From: Pelargonium cotyledonis
Lineage: Eukaryota; Streptophyta; Magnoliopsida; Geraniales; Geraniaceae
Assembly: GCA_036897625.1 (NCBI GenBank)
Contig: JAYMTA010001414.1
Span: 1 to 20,128, forward strand
Length of the DNA: 20,128 nt
Reading direction: 5' to 3'
The notes below the pieces were generated by a model. It was not told the DNA's origin and ran no database searches. It saw only the letters and a list, made by a program, of their open reading frames with translations. Positions 8,576 through 19,929 of this stretch are shown here, piece after piece. Position 1 is the first letter of the stretch. Each line of letters starts with the position of its first letter. The translations under genes and the position numbers were made by a program.

Positions 8576-11500
8576 TTAAACCGCTCGTCCCAATGCATCA
8601 CTTCTGGAGTGATTCAACCTTCGCCGCTTGGCATCTAGCTGGGGCCTCAACTACACACACAAGTATACATCATGATGGTGATATGAAGTCAAGTGGATAC
8701 CATAAATAAAGATATATGCACGCGCACACACACATATGCAGTCTAGTAGTCTCTTAACCAAGAGACGAATAAGAGTATTCAAACATACCAACTTTACATA
8801 CTTCAGTTGCTTTAGAACTTCATCGGTTTCCAGCTCCTGTGACAAACAGATACAAACGAATTGCTTTAGAATCAGCAATAAAAATATAAATACGATAGAT
8901 TTAAAGATATACACTGGGAGTGCATCAGTCACACTTTCAAAGATTATAAGATGAAACAGTAGAGGCAGTGGTTTGTCATTGACCAACGTTGAAAGGAGAA
9001 CACCTAATACTAGGAAGAAAGAAATGCAGTATTTGCAGCTCCACAAACTGTTTTACCATATCGACAAGAGTAGATAGCCTTCTCTATCCAATGCATGGTC
9101 CAGATAATGTAACACTCTCAACAAAAAAACGAAGTCCACCATTAAAATACGAAATAGAGAACACGAGACAAAGATGGTAGAACATAAACTAAACCCTATA
9201 GACACAAGTTTGTAACTCATCAACAGCCTTTTATTTACAGTAGTTTGTTCCGACTGCAAGACTTTCCCAGTGCAAGGTCAATTCCCAAAGAAAATTATGA
9301 GTTGTATGCACGCACATGGACAAAAAAGAGAGCTGGTATTTTACCTGAGGCACAGCGCAATCAGCATATGTTGGATCCCAGAGCACAGAGCAGAAACACT
9401 CCCAATTATCAGTTTGGACTTCAAAAAGAGGAGCCCTGTGAATCCAAACAAATTCAAGAAAATTAAGCATCATCAATTAACCACAGTATATGAATTCCCC
9501 CTTTTCTATCTTCTATATCCACAGGAAAAAATGTACGAACTTCTAAACATTCACAATAAAAGTGTGAACACAGTAAAAATAAAATACATCTATCAGAATC
9601 AAATTATTAATTAAACAAACATGTTGACTCTAGTACTCTTTTAAAATTGTCTATCAACATCTCCTTGCCAAATCAAGTAGACCCAATGCCCATGGACAAG
9701 ATCAATTTATCCACCCAGTGACACTACATAATCCACCTCACCCATATTTTCTCCAAAATCCACATTCTAACACAAGTTTTTTTTTTTTAATGTTGAATTA
9801 ACTTGTATACCATTTTTAACAAATCTACCAACTACATTACAGCTCAATACTGCAAAAAACTTTATCCATAACACATTGTAAGAGAAAAAAGGATACAACT
9901 AAAAATCATAAAAATCTACGCTTGAGAACTCACAATAGAAGAATATTTTTAACCCACCTACGCCACTTTCCACATATGGTTCCACTGTCAGCTCCTGGAC
10001 CATCTCTAATTTCTTGACATTGAAGCCAGTTACCTATGATGTTGCACCTAGGATGCTGGTCAGAAGCCCACTCCTATGGCAAAAGTTAAGAGTCATATCT
10101 CTCCCTATAGAAACTCCATGCCAAATAGAAACTCTAGTTACAAAATACGAATTAGGCCTTACAAGTTTAATACTGTCTGAAGAACCCATTTCCATATATT
10201 CAACAGCGGTATCAACATCGCTGCATCAATTCAATTAACAAGTTAAAAGTGACATAGAAAATGAGTCATAGATAATAAAAAATGAAAAAATGATCACTAA
10301 TAAATTACACTTTCAAATAAACAGATGAACACTATGTTTGGCTTGATCACACTCAGAGCAACCAGAAATACTATACAGTGAAAAAAAAATTTTATTTCCA
10401 TTGCCAAGCAAACAAGAAACAAGTGCTACATAAACGAACAACATCTTATACACAATTGACAATCTTGTATTCACTCAACTATTCACAAGGGTATCCAACT
10501 CGGCATTGATAGAGTGCTGGATCCAACCAATTCTTAATGATCTGATTCCCAAAGCTGAGCTTAATTACTTTCACATTTCAACTCCATGTTCTTATTCACC
10601 AAAGGAACCTCCAATATTTTCTCTAACAATTTTCATAACTGGCAGAAAATTTTGCAAGAAAACAAGCGAATAAGAGATGCATAGTTTACGGAGACAATCT
10701 GCCTATTTGCTGTGAGTTGTCCATAGTGGTTCCTTCGATGTTAATCTTAAAAGGGTTAAGGCTTAAAAATTTAATTGACACCATCATCTCTTAGGAAGTA
10801 AACAATTCCCAATTTTCCCCATAACTTCTTTATTAAATGGTCAAGCATATAGGCAACTTAGCAAAGGTCTGAAAAGGTCGATGACAATATGGCTCATACT
10901 GTAAACTCAATACCTGATCATATAGAATATATGAGACTTGATAAAACCCAGGCACTGTACATTGTGCCATTGAATGAGAGAAAAACATTCGACCATTAAG
11001 AGGGCCTTCTTTATGACTGATCTCTGCTTAATCCTAGTACCTATTAGCCATGTCTCAGTACAACTAAAATGAAAAGGGAAATGAGCTAAGAAAAATTCAA
11101 TTGTAAATACAACAAAAATCAAACAATTCTTTGTAACACGGGCCATAGCACTGTAAGTCTGTAACCAATAGTAAAATAAAACAGATCCATACTCTCCAAC
11201 AAGGACCAAAGTATGGTAAAAGATTCTCAGTAAGAGACTGCTTCCAAGGAAAAAACTATCTTCCTGAGGTACTCATAGCACAAAACCTATCAAATATATA
11301 TTTTTCGTAATTGTATTCTAGAAAGCAGGGAACAAGGATGATGCACAGACCTAATAGGCTTATGTTAACTATCTTTGAAAGATAATTGCAATATTATTAC
11401 TGAAAGAACATACTTTTCAATAGGACCCAACCAGTCAGGAACATCCGCTTGAAAACCTTTTCCAAACCGAACATTTGATTTATACGGCTCGGTATCTTCC

Positions 11501-12585
11501 ATCATCAATGCTATAAGATCTGATTTTCCTTGAGATGACGCATTTCTGTATTCTCTCATTTCACTAGTGATATTCGGAAATTTTCTGCTAATAGTCTCTT
11601 TTAAAATTTTCTGCTTCTTTGTTAAACATGAATGACAAACCCACTCATCAATTGGCACTGTCTTTATGCGGGGAATGTGGCAAGACAAATGAAATGCCTC
11701 TTCACAATAATCACAAATTAGCATGTTCAACGTTGTTTCTGTAAGGCTACAAATTTTGCATGCCTGGGAACAACTTGTCCCGCTACTTTCACCACCATCT
11801 TTAGAAGAGGCACAAGGTCTGAATGGCCAAACTCTTTCAAGTAGGCCCTGGCTTCTTAGAATAGAGATATAACGGTCCATTCCAGATATATCGTTCCCAA
11901 AGGCATCCACATCAATTATGCTAGAAGAGCACTCCCCAACTTCATCCATTCCGCTCTTCTTGGTCACAGAAATGAGTTCCATATTTGATTTTGACGATGA
12001 GCAACTATCAGTTACACTGTCGACACGTATGGTTCTTTGCTGGCCGATTTTGGCTGCTTTTTTAGTACCTTGGTCCTCCACAAGTGAGCATGCACCAGTT
12101 GATTTATATATTAAAGAATTTGGTTCTCTACTGCATGCAAGAGGCACAATAGGAGCTCCAACAGCTGCAGATTCATGCTGAAATATTGAACCAATGTGAT
12201 GCTCCACAGAAGTCACCAAAGGAGCTTCGAAGCTAACAACAGATAGAGAATCAACACTTTTCTTTGTCTTTACCCGTGTATTTGGTGACAAAACTGCAAC
12301 AGAATTCGCTAGATGCTTCCTCCGTTTGTATACAAAATTAGGCGCACAACACTCGGACACAACACTAACAGATGACAATTCAGAACAACTTATTGGATTA
12401 TCTGAAAACAATGAATTATCAGCATTTTTGTTTCCCTCTGTGATTAAAAAAGCCTTCTGGAAACCATCATGAGGTTCATCACATTTTGGAAGCATCTCCT
12501 GAGTTCCAGAACCACCCATCCAATCACATAAAAAATCTGGTTTCCCAGACCCAATTGAACTAGGAAGGGAACTTGGTAACAACAT
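8576..12585 (-). CDS. PHD finger protein with a C-terminal CW-like zinc finger
   Basis: Likely nuclear histone-tail reader, from the domains. Exons on the - strand: 12585-11414, 10220-10163, 10073-9958, 9435-9345, 8836-8789 and 8650-8576. They sum to 1560 nt, giving 519 residues, with every junction GT-AG and in frame. Residues 1-270 are Ser-rich and probably disordered, with a basic KRRK patch near 87. A Cys4-His-Cys3 PHD finger lies at about 276-320 (CKIC, CDYCEEAFHLSC, WVCHSC). After GFQADVPDW, the middle exons encode NWLQC...CGKWRRAP...WECFC...DCAVPQELE, which matches the W/C spacing style of CW zinc fingers. The C-terminus is basic (AKRRRLN). A GTG lies two codons upstream of the first ATG, but the splice acceptor CAG falls immediately before it at 12592, so ATG 12585 is preferred. 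I recognise a conserved plant family but know no accepted symbol. It faces the PRHA-type gene tail to tail. Confidence 0.85.
10221..11413 (-). other. Largest intron of the - strand PHD gene, no inserted element seen
   Basis: An intron of about 1.2 kb with donor GTATGT (11413-11408) and acceptor TGCAG (10223-10221). It is AT-rich. I see no gene, tRNA or recognisable transposon in it. The frames it contains look like chance. Confidence 0.6.
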
Positions 12586-13251
12586 TTTCACCTGAAATAA
12601 CTTTACGAGTGATTAAAGAATATCACTAATCAGACTGTTCAATCACAAGACAAATGTTGGCTGTGTACTGTAGGAGAGAACAACAATCCCACCACTTGGC
12701 ATCAACCACAACTTGAGTCCTGTAAACAAGTTCAACATGTTTGTTTAGGTCCGAGTTGCACCTCAGCAACTTGTCTCAAATTATAAGAGATTCTTTACTC
12801 AGCAACAATAAGGTTAATGCTCCAAGGCATAGCTCTAAATGTTCATCCAAACCATACAATATAGACATGTATCCAATTCTCAAGCCCTAACCCCCTTTTA
12901 TTCTATCTCTGATTCCTATGTTTCTCAAGCCCAAGGTAGATTGTTACAATGAGTTTCAATCCAAGTTAGTTAGGGTTTCAAGAGGACATTCTGTAGCTAA
13001 TTGGTTTGTAGAAATTGTTCTTTGGGTTTTCTAAATCAGACCATAATCTAACCCAACTACAAATCACTAAATTTACTAAACATCAAGTAAATCAATATAT
13101 CTTTCCAAAACCATCATGAAACATCATAGATTAAGGTTAAAAAACACAAAAGCAGCAATGCCAAACATTAATTCTCAGATTCTAATGGCAAACAGATATA
13201 CCAATACAAAATCTACTGTAATTGAAAAGAAAATATTCAGAAGCTTTTTAC

Positions 13252-13400
13252 CTGATCAGAAAATTTTGACAGGAAAAGTAAGAGACAACCCACTAGGGCA
13301 AGCACTTCAAAGGCTCAGAGCAACCCATCAACGCCCACAGAGTCTCTCTTTATGACCCAAATGGGAACTTTAACCCCCCAAAAAAAAAACTGCTTTTATG
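13252..13400 (-). other. Possible noncoding first exon of the - strand PHD gene
   Basis: The coding exon begins right after an acceptor at 12592, so a leader exon must lie upstream. The best donor I see is CTGATCAG then GTAAAA, with the exon ending at 13252. The right limit is unknown. The 660-bp intron between shows no coding features. Confidence 0.35.
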
Positions 13401-13419
13401 AGAGCCCAGAAACAAACAC

Positions 13420-16400
13420 ATGCATTTGTAATCAAGTCTGTCTCTTCAATAAACCACACCAAATTTATGTTTCTCTCTGCAAACTTTGTGGGAAAAAATC
13501 TGTGACTCTGTTTCTGTAACCCCTTTTCACTCCTATGCCTTTTTGTATTTTTGTTTCGGTGGCCAAAACAATTTTGAAAGTGACACCGCACAACTAAACA
13601 TCACAATAGTTCAAGGCTTCTGTTTAAAAAAATAAAAACTGAATTAAGAAATTAGGAGGTACTAGAATTAAGAAATATTTTCATACATTTTCAAATCAAA
13701 ATGAAATATTGGTTCAAAAAAAAACAAAATGAAATATTTTCATACAATTAAGCAGAATAGGAAATATACTAAATCTATTTCAAAAGTTTCTTTTTAAGTT
13801 GGAGCATATAGGGACATATGTCTAACTTGTCAAGTGATACTTTACATGTTCTTACTGGTCCACTTTTAATAGTCAATTTTTGATTCATCAAATTGCACTA
13901 CTGAAAGTGTGAAACTAAACATTACTCTAAAAAATTAATATGAATTGGTATCTCTCAAGGACAAAATTAATTATTCAAATGAAATGCATGATGATATATA
14001 TTAAAATAAATCCTAAGATGGTTAATTTTTCAAGAAAATAGATGTACCAACTACCAAGTATTGCATGTAAGCAAATATAGGAGAAAAAACTTAACTACAA
14101 TTAGATAAAACAGTACATAAATAATTTTAATATTAAATGACAATTACACCTTAAAGTGAATGGTTAGCTCCAGACATCATTTGTGTGACAAGAGAAAAAT
14201 AACTTGTCTATGCTTCAAAAAAGATTGTGATTTAATTTCTCAACAGGCACAGCTTAAATATATTGAATCTCATTCATAATTCTGTTACAAAGAGTAAAAT
14301 GAAAATTGTGGTTTCATAAATATAACTGCTAATTGTTTACAAAAAACATACCCACTTTGGCAAAACCAAAGTCATTGCTTATATGGAGCTACCAATACAC
14401 AACCAGCAAAAAGTTAAACCATCTCTATCCACCAGAAAACTACAACAAATTCACACCCAAAATGCCCATAAATCCACAGACGAACAGAATCACGTTTCAT
14501 GGTCTTCCAGTTCCAGACATGAAAAGACCTTGCAGGCACAATCAAAAGAAAATTGCACTGAGAGTAATCAAGTATATTCATGGAATGGTTTGATAAAAAT
14601 CAACTTTCACAGTTCTGATAATACTGGGCTGAGTACTAGAAAATTCCAGTTACGTGTTTGCAGTAGAAAAATGTCATGCATGCCATGGAAATCAAGGAAA
14701 GAGAACAATTTCAAACTCTAAACATGTGTGTTCATGAGCAAAATGCAAATATCCCTGTAAAGAAATCAGTTGCATGCTGCCACTTTCATACTATTCAAGT
14801 ATTCAATAAGTTTACCCCAAAAATAAAAATGACAATGTAGATACTCCAATGATTAATGGTTTACAAAAATGCAGACTAGAAACACATAAACTAATTGAAG
14901 AAAAAAGAATTTACCTGGCAGGCTTGTCAAGCTCTCCCTGCCATACAAGAAAGCACCAACAAAGGAACAGAAACATGACAAATATCAAAAACAGAACCAA
15001 GGTCATTTAAAAGTTATCAAAAACATGATGCCTTCTAATGGTCCAGATAAAAATCAATGTACTGTGTGGACCAACCATCTGATAGTTTTAATGTAAGGTT
15101 TATCTCATATAGTACAGGTTTAATCTATAAGCCATTTGGTTGTAACTTTATGGAAAACAATGAAGGATTGTACAGCTGTCTTCGTAGCTGGGTATTTCAT
15201 CCCGTTTCAGACAAAATGTGTATATTACAGACTGATGTCACAACAAATGGTCCCTCTCCTTTTAACTCCAAACTGAAATCCTTATCTCATTAATAGATAG
15301 AATCTGCTTGGCTTTGACAACTCCTGCCTATGTCAGTTACCCTAGGAACCAAAAACTTTTTCTCAGGTTGTGCCGTGGGATCCACATTCTGAGCTATTGC
15401 TACAAAAGAATACTGCTTCATTTCCAGCCAACTATTCAGTAGATTGTTTTTGAGAGAATACATTCCATCATACCAAATGAGAGACAACATCAAAAGATTC
15501 AAAACAAAATATTTCCACTCGGGAGGCCTAAAATCTTGTTACTCCATAATATTAAAAATGAACAAACGCACCTGAATAGATACGCCAACCATCACAACAG
15601 CATCTAGATGGCTTTGACGCAATTTCCAATTGTTTTAGCAATTGTACCTGCACACTAAGGTCCTGGTTTTGTTATGCCAACAATTGATAGCTTGAAGGTA
15701 TCATTAATCCAAATAAACAAGAAGCAAAGCTAAGTATACATGGACTGATGGAGGAAATTGTGTTAGAGAGATGCTTATAACAATATCTAGGCAAATATTC
15801 GTGCATTAATGTTTCAAATCAAAACTTCAGCAAGGATTTAAGATGGACTTTATTAGAATTGAGCCCAAAGAAACTGAGTATGTAGTACAGCAAGTAGACA
15901 CAATTAGAAACCTTGTGAAACTGGCCCATGTTCCATTCAAGTTTTAACCTCTAAAGAGGCAGGAAATATAAGTAGACAAATTAAGAGGTTGGGTTTTTTG
16001 TTGACAACATGAGAACATTCATATACTTTTGAACCGGCTAAAGTTGCAGTTGACTAAGAAGTCAATTTCATCTCATCCCAATTGAGGCTTGAGGTTCAGG
16101 GTAAGTTTGAATTGTTGGTAAGACTTAGTAATCTAATTTTAGCACTGCATTGACCAATTTCCCAACAAGAAGACTGCAAGTGAATTTTACAAAATGAACC
16201 TGTGAATATACTATATTTGTATGTTGTTTCGTCTTTGAACTTAGTTTACAATCTGAGTAAACATGTTAATCCAATTCTATTATACCCATCCCTCCAGGGG
16301 AAAAAAAGGCAAACAAAAATGAGAGTCATGCATTGCAGAGGCCGAGAGAATATGCAGGGAAACAAAAATAGGGAAGACAAATAGAGTAGAAAGAAACCTG

Positions 16401-17100
16401 AACTACCAATCAACAGCTGCTCTCTGGTTTTTGTTTTACCATTCACATTTACCCACAAAGAAACAAAACCCTCCCTAGAAGAATCAGTATCATATCACTA
16501 AAAACAAATCTTCATCACATATACTACAGGATTATCATTATGGTCATCTCTCATGATCCATGTACCTTCAATTACTCTGCTCAACACTGAAATGTATGAT
16601 CTGCTTTCGAGTTTCGATCATGATAGGTCAACAAGAATAGTTCCCACACCATATAAAACACAAGTTCCGCGAGAAATTTATTTTATAAATAAAATATATA
16701 TTACAAAACAGAAAAGGAGTCTTAACATGTCTACACTTTACATAGGTGGTACATCCACTAATATATTTTACCACCAAAAGCATGCAATGAATCTGACGAA
16801 AATACACAGCAGCAACAGTATGTAACGGTTGCATACAATTATTTAACACCTTAGTCTTCAAAGATCTTGATTGATATCCAGGGTATTTGCATTCTTCTAA
16901 TGTTCAAGGAAGCACAAATACCAATCATGTTGAAAATAGGTAGAAACATAGGAGGCTAGCAGCCGTACATTTTGCCTCCACTTCAGACAAACTTTAATGA
17001 CACTTGAATTGTTGTCCACTAAATCGTTCAATTTTTTCCAGAAATCCTCTTGAACCTCACTGCATGGTCGGATTTACCAATTTTTTAGAGAGCGTAGCAT
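13420..17100. other. Long stretch with no supported gene
   Basis: About 3.7 kb of AT-rich sequence. Short open frames occur on both strands, but none matches a family I know. Near 13640-13750 short blocks recur (GAATTAAGAAAT and AAATATTTTCATACA, each twice). Two exon-like stretches on the - strand (15647-15572 and 15431-15341) have splice-like edges but do not join in one frame. I see no tRNA, rRNA or intact transposon. Confidence 0.5.
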
Positions 17101-17106
17101 CTTGAA

Positions 17107-17275
17107 AGTAGCACACTTAGGGGGAAATCAATATTGTAGCACAAAGGTTAATCAACAAGTACTGAAATATACAATGTTATGCTCTCCGAGAAACAAATAT
17201 GTGATATAAGCCCGAAATCGTCATCAATGCTGGAAAGGCTCTGCAGCTTTCTACTTTGAAAATCAAGTAAGGGCA
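17107..17275. repeat. Diverged direct repeat, left copy
   Basis: It shares ordered blocks with 17872-17985: (A)GGGAAATCAAT, AGCACAAA, and then GGAAA.GCT.TGCAGCTTT.TACTTTGA followed by G.GCAGCTTAT. It is longer than the right copy by about 50 bp between the blocks. Its nature is unknown; it could be an old duplication or copies of one repeat family. Confidence 0.45.
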
Positions 17276-17871
17276 GCTTATGAATCAGATAAATTACCAA
17301 CACCCTAATTTCAACTTAATGTCAGCTCGATTCATGAGCCACAAGAGCTCTAAATTGTGAGGCAAGAAATACATGTTGAATTGAAGCAAAGTTTACTGTC
17401 AGTTACCTTTGGAGCTCAGCCCTTAGAGTGCTCTACCACTAGTATTGCAGCATTGAAGAGGATTGCAAGGAAAAAAGACAGAACTTTCCAGGAATGATAA
17501 ATGCCCAGCACTGGATCCACCCAGACTAGGTAAGTCTCATTATAATGCCTATATATTCTGAGAAAAATAGAACCATAATAAACCCACAAGGAAAAAGTGG
17601 CACTGCATTGTCCATGGAAAGTGGCATGATAATTCCTACATACGTTCTACAAACTAAGGGGCACAAATAATTTAGATGCTGGTACAGAAATGAAACTAAA
17701 CTGTCTGCATGCAAGTCCAATCAATGAATTTACAATAATATAGAATTAAATAATTATAAGAAAGTATGCAGCTTATGAAGTTGATATCATAGTGCAACAC
17801 ATAGAAGAGACAATATCATAGAATATACACGTTACACTAGCAATTCTGGGGAGTTGGAGTCAGCTCATAAA

Positions 17872-17985
17872 GTAGAACCCGACATAAGGGAATCAATTAA
17901 TATCACAGCACAAAAGGCTGAATCACAATTACTGGAAATGCTGTGCAGCTTTTTACTTTGATAACCCCCAATAAGAGCAGCTTAT
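17872..17985. repeat. Diverged direct repeat, right copy
   Basis: Same orientation as the copy at 17107-17275, with about 765 bp from start to start. It carries the blocks AGGGAATCAAT, AGCACAAAAGG and TGCAGCTTTTTACTTTGA. No typical transposon ends are visible. Confidence 0.45.
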
Positions 17986-18199
17986 AAAGTAGCACAAATG
18001 AGCTTGACAGTTTCCAACATTCTAGATTCATATGATTATAAAGATGCAAAGGTACTTTTTGAAACTAGGAAGGCACTCTACAGTTTTCTCCTTATTGTTG
18101 GGCAAGTTGGCCTTCATACTATTTCAATAGAAAATCTATGAGAGGACATTGTGATCCAGTTTTAAACATGTACAAAATCATCTCTGTAAGGATGCATCA

Positions 18200-19425
18200 G
18201 CAAAAAAAAACCATGTTGAACATACCCTGAAGAAGTCGTGTTCGTCTCCCCTTCATCGTCTCATTATTTCGAAGATGTCCTTGCATCATTGTGTTATAAC
18301 TGCAATTGCTTGAGCAACCCATCTCTTCCATTTTACAGAGTAACTCATCAGCTTCACTAACCAGTCTTTCTTTACAAAGCAGGAAGACTAAGAAATAGTT
18401 CCCGTGCCATTTCAAGTTTCCCAGCTCCACATAGACCATCAACTAGCATATTATATATCACAATATCAGGACACAACCCACGACTTACAATTGGTAGGAG
18501 CAAGAGACATGGCCTTGGCAAAATTGCTTCTTTTTGCATAAGGAATCCAACAAAATACCACAAGTTACAATATCAGGAAGCAGTTGACAAGATTCCATCT
18601 CCTTAAGAAGCTCGTGACCTCGTGTGCAGCTAGGGGATTCCCAGCATTGCAGAACCCACTTACAAGGGTAAAAACATCAGGTTTGACTCCTGTTTGCATC
18701 ATGATTCCAACTACCCCTAGTGCATTTGGGGAGATCTTTTTACCAACCATTTCCTTCAATAATCTGGTTGCACCAGTCCACTAGCAGAAACTGCAAAATC
18801 CATGAATCAACTAAGTGTAAGTATCAACATCTGGTTGAAGGCCTCCACTGATCATCTCGGGGAAGAGGTGTGAAGCCTCATTGAGTTGCATATCTTTGCA
18901 GAAACTGTTCATGATTGAGATGCATGTATATGTATTGGGCACACAAGTACACAACTAGACTCATCCATTATTCAGAGGATTAGGGTTCCCAACCTCGCAC
19001 CATTCTGCGAAACAGATTGCAGAGCTCGTGAAGTGTCACCCTGAAAACACATCCCATTGATCAAAGCATGGAAGGTCTCAGTGTCAGGTTCCAAACCTAA
19101 TTCGAAGAATTCTCCAAGGACAGAAGGAATTCATGGAGGTGGCAAGAGTGAAAGCGTGGGGAGGAATTGCGTAAGCTGATTGGAGCAATTGATCGAACAG
19201 ATAGAGGGCATGATGAGTAACAAGATTGTTAGGACTGAACCAGACCTGTGAAGGTAAAACAAATAAGCCTATATTCGTATTGGTTGATGAAGAAGAATAA
19301 GAAATTGGGTTAAAAATAATAAGGATACCAGAGTGAACCTGAATAAGATGAAGACAACAAGCAGCAAAAGCTCCACAAATTGAGCTTCACTTTGCAAGAA
19401 ACTTGTTACTCAGAATGCATCTTCT
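18200..19425 (-). pseudogene. Decayed pentatricopeptide repeat (PPR) gene, restorer-of-fertility-like P class
   Basis: PPR proteins bind organellar RNA. On the - strand, successive PPR pieces appear in order but in different frames: an N-terminal part near 19425-19310 with CCLHLIQVHSG; LGLEPDTETFHALINGMC (about 19110-19030); NSFCKDMQLNEASHLF and GGLQPDVDTYT followed by a stop (about 18930-18810); KEMVGKKISPNA (18759 down); TGVKPDVFT and SGFCNAGNPLAAHE; GLCPDIVIYNMLVDGLC (about 18490-18420); and ADELLCKMEEMGCSSNCSYNT (about 18350-18280). Stops and frame changes separate them, so no full protein can be made. The repeat style (35-residue units, NxLxxGxC) and the intronless layout suggest the RFL clade, which often leaves relics in plant genomes. 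I cannot place the exact ends. It has no visible functional tie to the neighbours. Confidence 0.75.
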
Positions 19426-19633
19426 TTGGATTGTGTTTTGTAATATTATTGTAAAATAAGATGGGTAGAGATAAATCCACCAATTTTGTCAACTGCTTAA
19501 TATGTAGTTTATACATTTTAGACGTGATACATATCATACTTACTAGATAGATTATACAGGTGAGACGTGACTAGCCTCAACTTTAGCATGTAATTATTAC
19601 CGTTTAGGTACTACGCTACTTAATTTTTCATTT

Positions 19634-19659
19634 ATTTTATTAATTAAAATTAATAAAAT
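19634..19659. repeat. Perfect AT-rich palindrome
   Basis: Arms ATTTTATTAATT and AATTAATAAAAT (12 bp each) around a central AA. It can form a hairpin or cruciform. It lies about 80 bp past the point where the FLY1-like coding similarity is lost, so it may mark a breakpoint. Confidence 0.75.
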
Positions 19660-19740
19660 ATTTTAAAATTTTAATCCTGTTCAACACATGACTAATATCA
19701 CAGGAATCATCAAAATTTTGCCAAAAAACATACAATCTAA

Positions 19741-19887
19741 CCAAGATTGAGCCCTCTCCCTCAGCGGTCTCAGACCCGCCTCTGGCTGCAAAACAACGCA
19801 ACCCACCCACAATCCAAGAACCACCAACACAAAACCAAACCCCCTCCTCTGGAACCGCAAAATGCCCAAATTCCCCACAGTAACCAT
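19741..19887 (-). pseudogene. 5' fragment of a FLY1/TUL1-like transmembrane RING E3 ligase gene
   Basis: FLY1-type proteins are endomembrane RING ubiquitin ligases; in Arabidopsis FLY1 affects pectin methyl esterification in seed mucilage. The ATG at 19887 opens a frame with a hydrophobic signal/anchor stretch (residues about 17-35, GFGFVLVVLGLWVG...) followed by GLRPLRERAQSW (38-49), which I recall as the conserved N-terminal block of this family. After Trp49 the expected GDEWLF... sequence is absent and AT-rich noncoding DNA follows. No further exon of this family was seen on this strand down to the - strand PHD gene. The local sequence is more GC-rich than its surroundings, in keeping with former exon. 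The identification is from memory of one short motif plus the hydrophobic leader, so moderate confidence. Confidence 0.45.
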
Positions 19888-19929
19888 GGCAAAACCAAAG
19901 CGTTAAATCCCAGAACTCAGACAACGAAA

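Noticed and set aside
8651-9046. A 131-codon open frame on the - strand with hydrophobic stretches.
   Set aside because: Most of it is intron of the PHD/CW-like gene. Only 8836-8789 (ELETDEVLKQLKY...) is a real exon, shown by splice sites and in-frame joining.
13116-13355. A 79-codon + strand frame.
   Set aside because: It overlaps the inferred leader exon and leader intron of the - strand gene and has no recognisable features.
14383-14721. A 112-codon open frame on the + strand.
   Set aside because: No motif or family similarity, and no splice or promoter context. Low-complexity Ser/Asn/Lys composition fits chance in AT-rich DNA.
15341-15647. Two exon-like stretches on the - strand (15647-15572 encoding KQLEIASKPSR; 15431-15341 encoding VAIAQNVDPTAQPEKK) and a possible mini exon near 14941-14919.
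   Set aside because: Edges look like splice sites and the peptides look protein-like, but I recognise no family, and joining the two at their best splice sites gives a stop. Kept out as unsupported; a translated database search would settle it.
17395-17450. A GTGGTAGAGCACT stretch on the - strand resembling a tRNA D-arm or SINE A box.
   Set aside because: No B box at the right distance, no cloverleaf fold and no A-rich tail, so neither a tRNA gene nor a SINE can be supported.
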